64,000 nucleotides of DNA from Pandoraea terrigena (lineage in GTDB: Bacteria; Pseudomonadota; Gammaproteobacteria; Burkholderiales; Burkholderiaceae), in NCBI RefSeq assembly GCF_902459705.1, contig NZ_CABPRU010000012.1, positions 62,001 through 126,000 of the forward strand, in the 5' to 3' direction. The notes beneath the pieces are model-generated. The model was not told the DNA's origin. It made no database searches and saw only the letters and a program-made list of their open reading frames with translations. A program made the position numbers and the translations under genes. How positions within the stretch are numbered: position 1 is the first letter of the stretch; the number at the start of each line of letters is the position of its first letter. Of the stretch, positions 18,305-28,600 are shown one piece after another.

Positions 18305-19207
18305 ATGAAGAAGCTGTTTGCTCCCCTGCTGCTCGTCAGCGCCGCCGCCGCCCTGTTCGCGCACACCGCGAGCGCACAGGAACTGACCGGCACGCTCAAG
18401 AAGATCAAGGACACCGGCGTGATCGCTCTCGGGGTGCGCGAGTCGTCGATTCCGTTCTCATACACGGACAACTCGGGCAAGACGATTGGCTACTCGCAGG
18501 AGATCGCACTCAAGATCGTCGACGCCGTCAAGAAAGACCTGAACCTGCCGAACCTGAAGGTCACGGAGACGCCGATCACGTCGCAGAACCGCATCGTGCT
18601 GGTGCAGAACGGCACGATCGATCTGGAATGCGGCTCGACCACGCACACGTTCGAGCGTGCGAAGCAAGTGGGCTTCTCGCACAACATTTTCCTCTACTCG
18701 ATCAAGATGATCGCCAAGTCGGGCTCGGGCATCACCGACCTGAACAGCTTGAAAGGCAAGACGATCGCGACGACCGCCGGCACGACCGCCGACCGGATTC
18801 TCTCTGGCAAGAAGGCCGAGATCGGCTTCAACCTGATTCAGACGAAGGAACACTCGGATGGCTTCCTGACGGTCAAGCAAGGCCGCGCCGTCGCCTTCGT
18901 GATGGATGAGCCGCTGCTCTATGGCCAGCGCGCCTCCCTGCCGGCCGATGAGGCGAAGGGCTACGAAGTCGTCGGCCCGAACCTCCAGTTCGAAAACTAT
19001 GCGTGCATGCTGCGCCGCGACGATCCGGCATTCACGAAGGTCGTAGACACGGTCATCGCCAATATGGAGAAGTCCGGCGAGATGGAGAAGCTGTACAACA
19101 AGTGGTTCATGCAACCGGTTCCGCCGAAGAACCAGAACATGCACTACCCCATGACGGCGGAAATGCGCACCATGTTCAAGGATCCGATCACCAAGGCTTA
19201 CGACTGA
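18305..19207 (+). CDS. Periplasmic glutamate/aspartate-binding protein (GltI-like)
   Basis: A 300-aa periplasmic solute-binding protein. The signal peptide ends HTASA-QELTG. The mature part has the amino-acid-binding start VIALGVRESSIPFSY, then IDLECGSTTHTFERAKQV, KTIATTAGTTADRIL, and the C-terminal KWFMQPVPPKNQNMHYP, which closely follows the GltI family end. It would deliver glutamate or aspartate to an ABC permease, but no permease or ATPase gene is next to it. The start at 18305 follows AGGACAGAG. A perfect -35-like TTGACA is present at 18249-18254, though without a good -10. The racemase follows 88 bp downstream. Confidence 0.92.
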   Translation: MKKLFAPLLLVSAAAALFAHTASAQELTGTLKKIKDTGVIALGVRESSIPFSYTDNSGKTIGYSQEIALKIVDAVKKDLNLPNLKVTETPITSQNRIVLVQNGTIDLECGSTTHTFERAKQVGFSHNIFLYSIKMIAKSGSGITDLNSLKGKTIATTAGTTADRILSGKKAEIGFNLIQTKEHSDGFLTVKQGRAVAFVMDEPLLYGQRASLPADEAKGYEVVGPNLQFENYACMLRRDDPAFTKVVDTVIANMEKSGEMEKLYNKWFMQPVPPKNQNMHYPMTAEMRTMFKDPITKAYD

Positions 19208-19295
19208 TCCTGACGGACGCCGCGGTGCGCAGGGGCCATGGTCCCTGCGCACCGCGCGATCCCGATTTTTGCTGTTCCCGCTGATTGCCATCACC

Positions 19296-20024
19296 ATGAA
19301 TTCGCACGCCACGCTAGGCATCCTCGGCGGCATGGGCCCCGCCGCCGGCATCGACCTCTGCCGCAAGATCGTTGATCAACATCCGGCCCATCGCGATCAG
19401 GATCACATCCCGTTCATTCTCTACTCGGTTCCCCAGATCCCCGACCGCACCGAGGCGCTACTGCGCGACGGCGCGTCCCCGCTCGACGGTATGCTCGACG
19501 GCGTTCACGCCTTGGAACAGTCCGGTGTCGGCTGCATCGCCATCGCCTGCAACACGGCCCACGCCTGGCTGGAGGCGCTGCGTCATCGCACCCGGCTTCC
19601 CGTGCTCGATGTGGTCGACGCCGTCGCGGGCGAACTGTCCCAATGCGTCGCGCCCGGCGCCTCCATCGGCCTGATGGCCACCGAAGGCACCCATCACGCC
19701 AACGTCTACCGGCCACGGCTCGAAGCCCTGGGCTATCGTTTCGTTCAGGTTGCCGAACCGCTTGCGCACCAGGCGCTCGTGAACGAAGGCATCCGGCTCA
19801 CGAAGGCCGGGGAGAGTCGCCGCGGCGGCGAGGCACTGGCCATGGCCATGGAGCTGCTGCTGGCGGCCGGCGCACAACGCGTCATTCTCGGGTGCACGGA
19901 AATCCCCGTCGCGCTGGCCACCTGTGAAACACCGCTGGGCCGCTTCGGCCTGGACGCCTCGGCCGCCCTCGCGCGCGCCTGCATCGCCTGGTCGCTCGCG
20001 CACGAGACACCCGCTCGCGCTTAA
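19296..20024 (+). CDS. Aspartate/glutamate racemase family protein
   Basis: A 242-aa cofactor-independent racemase. The N-terminus is LGILGGMGPAAGIDLCRKI, and the two catalytic cysteines sit in IACNTAHAW and ILGCTEIPVAL, the paired motifs that act as base and acid on opposite faces of the substrate. Length fits the YgeA/aspartate racemase family. I start at the ATG at 19296 because the upstream extension (MLFPLIAIT) is not family-like. With the dehydrogenase and binding protein it completes a plausible route: import of acidic amino acid, L/D interconversion, then oxidation of the D form. Specificity may be broader than Asp/Glu. Confidence 0.9.
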   Translation: MNSHATLGILGGMGPAAGIDLCRKIVDQHPAHRDQDHIPFILYSVPQIPDRTEALLRDGASPLDGMLDGVHALEQSGVGCIAIACNTAHAWLEALRHRTRLPVLDVVDAVAGELSQCVAPGASIGLMATEGTHHANVYRPRLEALGYRFVQVAEPLAHQALVNEGIRLTKAGESRRGGEALAMAMELLLAAGAQRVILGCTEIPVALATCETPLGRFGLDASAALARACIAWSLAHETPARA

Positions 20025-20451
20025 CCCCGCCTCTGCCGGTCGCCCACGCGCGAACGCCGGCGCCGTGCCCCCGCGCCACGGGCCGCTGCGGGGGTGGCGG
20101 TGTTGCGCCACGGTGACAACATTGCGTGGTGGCCGCCCCTCATGTGCCGTGCGCCCGGGTAGCCCAGGACACGCGAGAGAATCCCGCGAGTGGGCGCCCC
20201 AATGTGCAGAAATGCCATATGACAAGCGTTTCCGGCCAAATATCGGCCGTAAGCCAGTTGTCACGCAGGCATAACCCCCGATCGCCTTGTCAGAAAAAAC
20301 CCTACGCGGGAAAACCTGTGGAAAGCGGCATGAATCGGGGATTCCCGCTACCAAAATCGCTGGCGTCTTTCGTTATAATGGCCCACAATCCATCGGACAC
20401 CTGCCGGACCAAGGTTCGGCCATGAGCGCCTTTGCCTGAACGGGGAAACAC
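20025..20451. other. 427-bp intergenic region with candidate promoter
   Basis: No coding potential is evident. It holds a small hairpin (GGCC-AAATATC-GGCC near 20236-20250) and TATAAT at 20374-20379, 72 bp upstream of the GGDEF-EAL start and a likely -10 for it. The -35 region is not canonical. Confidence 0.5.
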
Positions 20452-22269
20452 ATGGGCCGCAGCGCGCTCGACGTGATGCATGCACAGACAACAACAATGA
20501 GTTCAGATCGACTCCCCGCCGGCGTTCCTTTGGTCGAACCCTCGACCCTGGCACCGGCAATCGTCGAGGCCCACGCCCCGGCGCCGGCCCCGGCATTGTC
20601 CCGGGCGCTGGTCGAGCTGACCGGCGGACTCTCGGCACATGTTGCAGCCGACGGCCGTTTCCTTTTCATTGCCGAAAGTTCCCTGCGCCTGCTCGAGTAT
20701 TCGCGCGAGTATGTCGACCACGCGACGCTCTTCGAGCTGACCGGTATCGAAGATGTGCCGGTACTGCAGGACGCCTTCTCCGCCGCCCAGATGCTCGGTC
20801 CCCAACAGTGCACGGTACGCCTGCTGCGCGGTCTTACCGACCGGGTCTGGATGCGTCTTCGCATTGCCCAGTTCACACCCCGTATCGCTGGTGCGAGCGC
20901 AACCTTCGTCGTGCACGGCGAGGACATCACCGCCTTCAAGGAAAACGAAGCGCGCCTGTCCGATCTGGCGGTGCGCGATGCGGTGACCGGGTTGGGCAAT
21001 CGTCAGTACATTCACCAATGCATCGTCGAAGCCATCCAGCACGCCCGTGAAGGCGGGCCGAACTTTGCCGTCGCCCTGCTCGATCTGGACGGCTTCAAAA
21101 AGGTCAACGACTCGCTTGGTCACGACGTGGGCGATCAGCTCCTGCGCGACGCCGGCCAACGCCTGATCGCGCAGATCCGCGAGACGGACATGGCCGCGCG
21201 CATGGGCGGCGACGAGTTCGTGCTCGTGCTGCCCGGCTGCGACGACGAACAGGCGCTCGGCGGCATCATGAAGCGCCTGCTCTCGGCCGTGCAGCAACCG
21301 TTCCAGGTCGGCGACCAGTTGCTGCACCTGACCACGAGTATCGGTGTGTCGTTTTATCCTCGGCACGGCGACTCGGCCGGCCTGCTCATCAAGCACGCCG
21401 ACGCCGCCATGTACTGCGCCAAGGATCGCGGCCGTAACGGCCTGTTCGTCTATACGGACGATCTGGGCGACCTGCATCGCAAGGCGTTCTCGCTCGAATC
21501 GGCGATGTTCGAGGCGATTCACAACGGTGAATTCAGCCTGCATTACCAGCCGATCTGCGATCCGATTTCACTGAACGTGAAGGGTGTCGAGGCGCTCATG
21601 CGCTGGCATCCGACGCTCGGTCCGGTCTCACCGGCCGAATTCATTCCGCTGGCCGAAGCCAATGGCCTGATCAACCTGCTGGGCGGCTGGGCGTTGCGCG
21701 CGGCCTGCATGCAACTCGCGCGCTGGGGTCGCACCCGGCTCGACGGGCTGTACATGTCGGTCAACGTCTCGGCGCAACAATTTCACCATCCATCGTTCCC
21801 GAGCCTGGTCTGGCAGGCGATTGCCGACTCCGGGGTAGAGGGTCACCGACTGGTGCTGGAAATTACCGAGAGCGTGCTCATGCGCGACCCGGAGCAGGCC
21901 AACCTGGTGCTGCGCGAGTTGCAAACGCTGGGCGTGCGCTTTTCCGTCGACGATTTCGGCGCCGGTTACTCGAGCCTGGGATACCTCAAGCGGTTCCCGC
22001 TCTCCGCGCTCAAGATCGACCGCAGCTTCGTGAAAGACATGCCCACGTCACCGAACGACCGTACGATTGTGACCGCCGTCCTGGGACTGGCGCGCGAGCT
22101 GGGGCTGTCGGCGGTCGCCGAAGGCGTCGAGACGGAAGAACAGCGGCAGATGCTGATCGAGCGCGGCTGCCATTCCATCCAGGGCTGGCTGGTGTCGAAG
22201 GCCCTGCCCGCGGGAGAACTGGAGGCGGCCTTTGCGAGCGGGCGTCTCAATGTGGATGCCGGCCATTGA
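20452..22269 (+). CDS. PAS-like/GGDEF/EAL cyclic-di-GMP signalling protein
   Basis: A 605-aa cytoplasmic protein with no membrane segment. Residues about 50-165 form a PAS-like sensor region. A GGDEF domain follows with MGGDEFVLVLPG (about residue 251) and an RETD I-site exactly five residues before GGDEF, so product inhibition is possible. An EAL domain starts near residue 365 with GVEALMRW, ITESVLMR, DDFGAGYSSLGYLKRFPL, IDRSFVKD and AVAEGVET. Both catalytic motifs look intact, so it could synthesise and hydrolyse c-di-GMP; which activity dominates cannot be read. GGGGAAAC precedes the ATG. The HDOD-GAF gene begins 18 bp downstream, so the two are very likely one operon. Confidence 0.92.
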   Translation: MGRSALDVMHAQTTTMSSDRLPAGVPLVEPSTLAPAIVEAHAPAPAPALSRALVELTGGLSAHVAADGRFLFIAESSLRLLEYSREYVDHATLFELTGIEDVPVLQDAFSAAQMLGPQQCTVRLLRGLTDRVWMRLRIAQFTPRIAGASATFVVHGEDITAFKENEARLSDLAVRDAVTGLGNRQYIHQCIVEAIQHAREGGPNFAVALLDLDGFKKVNDSLGHDVGDQLLRDAGQRLIAQIRETDMAARMGGDEFVLVLPGCDDEQALGGIMKRLLSAVQQPFQVGDQLLHLTTSIGVSFYPRHGDSAGLLIKHADAAMYCAKDRGRNGLFVYTDDLGDLHRKAFSLESAMFEAIHNGEFSLHYQPICDPISLNVKGVEALMRWHPTLGPVSPAEFIPLAEANGLINLLGGWALRAACMQLARWGRTRLDGLYMSVNVSAQQFHHPSFPSLVWQAIADSGVEGHRLVLEITESVLMRDPEQANLVLRELQTLGVRFSVDDFGAGYSSLGYLKRFPLSALKIDRSFVKDMPTSPNDRTIVTAVLGLARELGLSAVAEGVETEEQRQMLIERGCHSIQGWLVSKALPAGELEAAFASGRLNVDAGH

Positions 22270-22287
22270 CCGGATAAACCCGCTACC

Positions 22288-23805
22288 ATGAGCCCTACCA
22301 AAGAAAAAACGCTCGAATTGCTGTGGCAGCGCCTGGCCGAGCGCGGCGAATTCCCGTCGCTGCAACGCTCCGTCACCGGCATCGTGGCGGCCATGCAAAG
22401 CGAGAACACGAGCACGGCCGATCTGGCCTCGTCGGTCCTCTCCGACTTCGCCCTCACCCAGAAGGTGATCCGCCTGGCCAACTCTGCCATGTATGCGCCG
22501 TTCGGCTGCAACGTGACAACGGTCTCGCGCGCGATCATGATTCTGGGCGTCGATACGATCGGTCACCTCGCCCTGAGCCTGAAACTGCTTGAGGGTTTCA
22601 GCGAAGTCGCAGCACACCGCGACGACATGGCGCGCGAACTCGCGCGCGCAACGCTCGCCAGTGCTTTCGCGCGCGACATCACGGCCAAGAACGGCATTCG
22701 CGACGGTGAAGAAGCCGTGGTCTGCACGCTGCTGCACCATGTCGCACGATTGCTCGTGACCTATTGCTTCCCGGCCGAATGGCAGCAAATCCAGGCCCTC
22801 GCCGCAGAGCAAGGCATCAGCGACAGCGACGCCTGCGAGCAGGTGCTGGCCATCTCGTTCCCCGAGTTGGCCGAAGCGGCGGCCCGCAAGTGGGGCTTGC
22901 CGGAGTCAATCGCGACGAGCATGCGTCCGATCGACCTTGAGGGCGACGCCCCGCTCTCGCACGCCGACTGGCTGTGCGCCGTGGCGAACATGTCCAACGA
23001 GATGGTGACGGAACTCACGCGCGGGGCCGACCCGGAGCGTTTGGCCGAACTGGCGGAGCGCTATGCCGACCGGCTCGCCCTGGACGTGAGGGACGTGGTA
23101 TCCGTGAGCGAGGAAATGGTGCGCGACTCGAGCCACCAGGAATTCATGGCGATCAGCACCCGGGCGTCGAGCGCGGGTCAGGCCCCCGTGGGCAAGCCGT
23201 TGGACTCGGCGCGGCGTCTGGCGGCTGGCCTCTCGGAAGTGCGGGCTGCCACCGGCGAGACGGACGCCGTCGGTCTGCTCAACCTGACGCTTGAAGCGAT
23301 CATGCAGTCGCTGGGCTTCTCCAACTGCGCGGCCTTCGTGCGCGTGCAGGCGAACAAGTCGTTCGAGATGCGCTTCGGCATTGGTCGCGACGTGCAGCCC
23401 GTGCTCGGCCTGTCGTTTCCCGAAGCTTTCGCGCCGGACGTCTTCCATCTGGCATTGACCAACGGCCGCGCGATTCTGATCGACAACGCCCGTGAGCCGC
23501 GTATCGTGCCTCGCATTCCGCTGTGGCATCGTGAGCATTTCTCGGACGTGAAGTCGTTCTTCCTGCTACCGATTCGCCAACGAAACCAGACCGTGGCGCT
23601 GCTTTACGGCGACTGGGGCGGCGCGCTGTGCGCGGGAGGCATCGGCGCGAAAGAGCTGGAATTCCTGCAGCACATGGGCGACGAGATCTCCAGCAAGCTC
23701 GAGAGCGTGTCGCAGCAAAATGTCAGCGCGGGCCATGCGGGCAATCCCGGCCATGCCAGCGACATGCTCACCCGCAAGGCCTCAGGCACGACCGGCGGAC
23801 GCTGA
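22288..23805 (+). CDS. HDOD domain protein with C-terminal GAF domain
   Basis: A 505-aa signalling protein. Residues about 20-215 are an HDOD domain (FPSLQRSVTGIVAAM, LSDFALTQKVIRLANSAMY, SRAIMILGVDTIGHLALS), a metal-free relative of HD phosphohydrolases that often acts in c-di-GMP or stress signalling. The final 190 residues (TLEAIMQSLGFSNCAAFV, PIRQRNQTVALLYGDWGG) look like a GAF domain. Only 18 bp separate it from the GGDEF-EAL gene upstream. The HDOD protein may relay or scaffold the c-di-GMP output, but its direct partner is unknown. Confidence 0.88.
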   Translation: MSPTKEKTLELLWQRLAERGEFPSLQRSVTGIVAAMQSENTSTADLASSVLSDFALTQKVIRLANSAMYAPFGCNVTTVSRAIMILGVDTIGHLALSLKLLEGFSEVAAHRDDMARELARATLASAFARDITAKNGIRDGEEAVVCTLLHHVARLLVTYCFPAEWQQIQALAAEQGISDSDACEQVLAISFPELAEAAARKWGLPESIATSMRPIDLEGDAPLSHADWLCAVANMSNEMVTELTRGADPERLAELAERYADRLALDVRDVVSVSEEMVRDSSHQEFMAISTRASSAGQAPVGKPLDSARRLAAGLSEVRAATGETDAVGLLNLTLEAIMQSLGFSNCAAFVRVQANKSFEMRFGIGRDVQPVLGLSFPEAFAPDVFHLALTNGRAILIDNAREPRIVPRIPLWHREHFSDVKSFFLLPIRQRNQTVALLYGDWGGALCAGGIGAKELEFLQHMGDEISSKLESVSQQNVSAGHAGNPGHASDMLTRKASGTTGGR

Positions 23806-23834
23806 GTCGCCCGGCCTCGCCGCGTTGCGGCATC

Positions 23835-23866
23835 CCGGCATTCCCATATGCCGGCATTCCCATATC
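23835..23866 (+). repeat. Perfect 2 x 16-bp tandem repeat (15/16 identical)
   Basis: CCGGCATTCCCATATG at 23835-23850 is followed immediately by CCGGCATTCCCATATC at 23851-23866, just after the HDOD-GAF stop codon. It may be a simple duplication. Confidence 0.8.
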
Positions 23867-24250
23867 TCGGTGTCTCCAAGATTCATACGTCAACCGCAAT
23901 CTTTAGTATTGCGGATTCGATATGATCCTCCGCGCCCGGCGGGCGTCGGCCGTCCGGCGCTGGACGATTCGCACGCGGCGAATCGCTACCCGCCGCGCCT
24001 CATCAGCCGCACCCCGTGGCGCTTTCTCCTTACGGTATAAGGCTTCCCGAGCCGTCGACCACGGCCGCGCCGACAAGCGTACCCTGTCACGATGCCTCAG
24101 CTTTTTTCCGTGACGGCGCGCCGATGACCGGTCACGCCGCCCGCCCGACGGTCCGTTTTGCTTTTTGACCGCTCTCGCTGTGCTCCGGTAAAAAATTTAC
24201 GCTCGGTTCCACCGTGTAAATCAATTCGTTCCGTCGCACCTGGAGAAGAC
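23867..24250 (+). other. Structured upstream region of xanthine/urate-type permease
   Basis: This non-coding stretch contains several hairpins: CCGCAAT-N7-ATTGCGG (23894-23914), CGATTCGC-N5-GCGAATCG (23965-23985), and GTCACG...CGTGAC (24086-24114). TATGAT at 23921-23926 could be a -10, which would give a long leader, but no good -35 accompanies it. Near the gene, GTAAAAAATTTAC at 24188-24200 is a perfect 13-bp dyad (GTAAA-N3-TTTAC) and a candidate operator. I see no known riboswitch class here. Confidence 0.45.
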
Positions 24251-25621
24251 ATGACGCAATCCGCTGCTGTACCGGTGCATCCGGTTGACGAGCGCCTGCC
24301 GCTCCCCAAGTTGTTCACGCTGGGCCTGCAACATGTGCTGGTGATGTATGCGGGAGCGGTGGCGGTGCCGCTGATCATTGGCGGCGCGCTCAGGATGTCG
24401 GTCGATCAGGTTGCGTTCCTGATCAACGCCGATCTGTTCGCCTGCGGGATCGCCACCTTGATCCAGACACTCGGCCTGTGGATCTTCGGCCTGCGTCTGC
24501 CGATCATGATGGGGGTGACGTTTACCGCCGTCACACCGATGATCGCCATCGGCACGAATCCCGATCTCGGACTGCTCGATATCTATGGCGCGACCATTGC
24601 CTCTGGCCTGATCGGCATACTGATCGCGCCGCTCATCGGCAAGCTGCTGCGGCTCTTTCCACCGGTGGTGACCGGGACCGTCATCACGGTGATTGGCATC
24701 TCGCTCATGGGCGTGGGCATCAACTGGGCGGCCGGCGGCTTCGGCAATCCCGACTACGGCAATCCGCTTTATCTTGGCGTATCGTTCGCCGTGCTCCTGT
24801 GCATTCTGTTCGTCACCAAGTACGTGCGCGGCTTCTTCGCCAATATTGCGGTGCTGCTGGGTATTCTGTTCGGCACGATCGTGGCGATGGCGCTCGGCAA
24901 GGTGTCGTTTGCGGGCGTGTCCGAGGCACCGTGGTTCGGCTTCGTCATGCCGTTCCATTTCGGCGTGCCGCGCTTCGATCCGATTGCCATCGCGACGATG
25001 ACGCTGGTCATGCTCGTGACCTTCATCGAATCGACCGGCATGTTCCTGGCGGTGGGCGACATCGTCGGCCGGCCGGTCGATAGGAAGACGCTGGTGCGCG
25101 GCTTGCGTGTCGACGGGCTGGGCACGATGATCGGCGGCATCTTCAACACGTTCCCGTACACCTCGTTCTCGCAGAACGTGGGGCTGGTGGGCGTGACCGG
25201 GGTGAAGAGCCGCTGGGTGTGTGCGATGGGCGGCCTGATCCTGATCGTGCTGGGCTTGTTTCCGAAGGTGGCGCATGTGGTGGCGTCGGTGCCGCAGTTC
25301 GTGCTGGGGGGCGCGGGCATCGTGATGTTCGGCATGGTGACGGCCACGGGTGTGAAGATCCTCTCGACGGTGGATCTCTCGAAGAATCGCTACAACCTGT
25401 ACATCATCGCGATCAGTATTGGCGTGGGGATGATTCCGGTGGCGTCGGACAAGTTCTTCATGAAACTGCCGCATGCGCTCGCCCCGTTCTTCCATAGCGG
25501 CATTCTGCTCGCGTCGATCAGCGCGGTGCTGCTCAACGCGCACTTCAACGGCTTGCGCAGCGAAGCCGAAGCGAGCGCACTCGCGCAAGCGGCCGGCAAG
25601 CAGGCCGACGCCTCGCATTGA
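24251..25621 (+). CDS. NCS2 nucleobase permease, xanthine/urate type
   Basis: A 456-aa inner-membrane proton symporter with about 14 hydrophobic segments, of the UraA/XanQ branch. The family signature appears as QNVGLVGVTGVKSR; Gly after the motif Thr is the pattern of xanthine/urate transporters, whereas uracil permeases have Arg there. The TM8 region FIESTGMFLAVG carries the conserved Glu. TGGAGAAGAC precedes the ATG at 24251. It stands alone between the c-di-GMP pair and the convergent dnaE2 operon, yet fits the purine catabolic genes 25 kb away. Substrate could be xanthine, urate or both; uracil is less likely. Confidence 0.88.
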   Translation: MTQSAAVPVHPVDERLPLPKLFTLGLQHVLVMYAGAVAVPLIIGGALRMSVDQVAFLINADLFACGIATLIQTLGLWIFGLRLPIMMGVTFTAVTPMIAIGTNPDLGLLDIYGATIASGLIGILIAPLIGKLLRLFPPVVTGTVITVIGISLMGVGINWAAGGFGNPDYGNPLYLGVSFAVLLCILFVTKYVRGFFANIAVLLGILFGTIVAMALGKVSFAGVSEAPWFGFVMPFHFGVPRFDPIAIATMTLVMLVTFIESTGMFLAVGDIVGRPVDRKTLVRGLRVDGLGTMIGGIFNTFPYTSFSQNVGLVGVTGVKSRWVCAMGGLILIVLGLFPKVAHVVASVPQFVLGGAGIVMFGMVTATGVKILSTVDLSKNRYNLYIIAISIGVGMIPVASDKFFMKLPHALAPFFHSGILLASISAVLLNAHFNGLRSEAEASALAQAAGKQADASH

Positions 25622-25628
25622 GCGACGG

Positions 25629-25670
25629 CGCGACATCCGTCGGCGCGTGGCGGCGCCGGCGGATGTCGCG
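25629..25670. terminator. Long hairpin between convergent permease and dnaE2
   Basis: CGCGACATCCG-T-CGGCGC, a 6-nt loop, then GCGCCG-G-CGGATGTCGCG: 17 pairs with one mismatch. There is no T-tract on the plus side, so it may act as a bidirectional barrier rather than a classical terminator. Confidence 0.55.
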
Positions 25671-25692
25671 GGAGTATTCCGTTGAAGTCCCC

Positions 25693-28600
25693 TTAGTGAA
25701 AGTTCCGACTCGAGACCGTGAGTTCGCCGAGCATCGACGAGAGATCGACCAGGCGATGGGCCACCAGATGGGTCACACGCTCCTCGCGTTGCCATACCCC
25801 TTCCACCCCCAATAAGGACGACGCCAACAACGCCTTGCGCTGCGACTCGACCAGATCGGGCCAGACGATCACGTTGATGACGCCCGTTTCGTCTTCCAGC
25901 GAGACGAAAACCGTGCCATTGGCCGTGCCCGGGCGCTGCCGTCCCGTCACGATGCCCGCCGTGCGCACCCGGCGCCCGTGTACGCCCTCTGTCTGCAAAT
26001 CCTGCGCCGTTCGCACCCACATCCTCGTGAGCGTCTCGCGCAACAGCAGCAGAGGGTGACGCCGCAGCGTCAACCCCGTGCTCGCGTAATCGGCCACGAT
26101 GTTCTGCCCCTCGGGCATCGGCGGCAGCGCCACCTGCTCGTCGGCACTGCCCGGCGCCGCGTCGCGCAAGGCCGTCGCCCCCAGCAGCGGCGTGGGCGGC
26201 TGCCATGCGGCGACCGTCCAGCGCGCCTGCCGCCGACCGCCGAGCAACGCCGACAGCGCATCGGCGGCCGCCAGGGCGTCGAGATCCCGACGCGACAACG
26301 CGGCCCGTGCCGTCAGATCGTCGATGTCGGTCAACGGCCGCTGCCGACGCGCGCGCTCGATCGCCCGCGCCCCGTCGTCGGACAGGCCCTTGACCAGCGA
26401 CAGCCCCAGTCGCACCGCCGGCCGGCGGGCATTGCCATACCGCCCGATGCGCGCCTCGGGACGCGATTCGACATCGCTCACGCAAACATCGACCGGGCGC
26501 ACCTCGACATGATGCCGCCGTGCATCCTGCACCAACTGCGACGCCGAATAGAATCCCATCGGCAAACTGTTGAGCAACCCGCACAGGAACATCTCCGGCG
26601 CATGGCACTTGAGCCACGCACTCGCATAGGCGAGCAGCGCGAAGCTCGCCGCATGACTCTCCGGAAAGCCGTACTCGCCAAAGCCCTCGATCTGGCGACA
26701 GATGGCCTCGGCAAACTCGCGCGGATAACCGTTTTTCAGCATCCCGTCGATGATGCGGGTCTGGAACTTCTCGAGCCCGCCCTTGCGCTTCCAGGCCGCC
26801 ATCGAACGACGCAACTGATCGGCATCACCGGGCGAGAAATCAGCGGCGATCATCGCGATCTGCATCACCTGCTCCTGAAAGATCGGCACGCCCAGCGTGC
26901 GCTCGAGCGCGGCCTTGATCTCCTCGCGTGGATAGACCACGTCCTCCTTGCCCTGCTTGCGACGCAGGTACGGATGCACCATCCCGCCCTGAATCGGCCC
27001 CGGCCGCACGATCGCCACCTCGATCACCAGGTCGTAGAACTTGTCCGGCTTCAGGCGCGGCAACATGCTCATCTGCGCACGCGACTCGATCTGGAAGACA
27101 CCGACGGTATCGGCGCGACGAATCATGCCGTACGTCGCCGGATCATCGCGCGGAATGTCCGCCAGCGAGATCGGCGCACCGCGCCATTCGCCGAGCAGAT
27201 CGAGCGTGCGGCGCAACGCACTCAGCATGCCAAGCGCCAGCACGTCGACCTTGAGCAGCTTGAGCGTTTCGATATCGTCCTTGTCCCACTGAATGACGTA
27301 GCGCTTGTCCATCGCTGCCGGCGCAATCGGCACCAGCCGCGAGAGCTTGTCGCGCGAAATCACGAAGCCGCCCACGTGCTGCGACAAATGCCGGGGAAAG
27401 CCGATCAGCCGTGCGACCAGATCGGCCCATAGCCGCGTGGTCGGGGCATCGGGCGACAGCCCTTGCGCCGCCATGCGCGCGAGCAGATTCTCGCGACCGT
27501 CCCACCACTGCTGGCTCTGCGCGACCTGCTCGACAATCGACAGATCGATGCCCAGCGCCCGCCCCGTGTCGCGCACCGCACTGCGCATGCGATACGAGAT
27601 CACCGTCGCGGCCAGCGCCGCCCGGTCGGTGCCGTACTTGTCGTAGATGTACTGGATCACCACTTCGCGCCGTTGATGCTCGAAGTCCACATCGATATCG
27701 GGTGGCTCGTTGCGCTCCTTCGACAGAAACCGCCCGAACAGCACCTGCACCTCGTCTGGATTGACGGCCGTGATCCCCAGGCAATAGCACACCGCCGAGT
27801 TGGCCGCCGACCCGCGCCCCTGACACAGGATGTTCTGGCTGCGGGCGAAACGCACGATGTCGTAGACCGTCAGGAAATACGGCTCGTACTCCAGTTCCCG
27901 GATCAACGTCAGTTCGCTCTCGATGAGATGACGCACCTTCTGCGGCACCCCGTTCGGATAGCGCTGCGCCACCCCGGCCTCGACTTCCTGACGCAAATAC
28001 GTCACCGGCGTATGCCCGGCGGGCACCAGTTCCTCCGGATACTCGTAACGCAGGCTGCGCAGATCGAAATGACAACGCGAGGCGATGGCGATCGTTTGCG
28101 CCAGGGCGTCCGGCGGATAGAGCCATGCGAGCCGCAGCCGCGTGCGCAGATGCTGCTCCGCATTGGCGGCAAGTGCCAACCCGCAAGCCTGCACCGGTTT
28201 GCCCAGCCCAATGGCGGTGAGCATGTCCTGCAACGGCTTGCGCGAGCGCACGTGCATGAGGACATGGCCAGTGGCGACGAGCGGCACGTCGCACTCGGTG
28301 GAGATCGCGCGCAGCCGGGCCAGATGCGCGTCGTCGTCGGCTCGGTGACGGCGTTCGAGCGCAAGCCACACGCGTCCTGCGCCGAACGTCTGCGCCGCCC
28401 AGCGGGTTTGGGCCAGCGTGCGCTCGGAACTCGCACCGGCCTCCGGCACCAGGATGATCAGGCACCCCGGCAGGCCGCGCAGATGGGCCTGCCCGGCTGC
28501 CGGCGCGCTGAAGTCTCGCGCATGCAGACGATAACTGCGCTTCGGGCCGCGCATGCGACCGAGTGTAATCATCTCGGAGAGATTGCCGTAGCCTTCGCGA

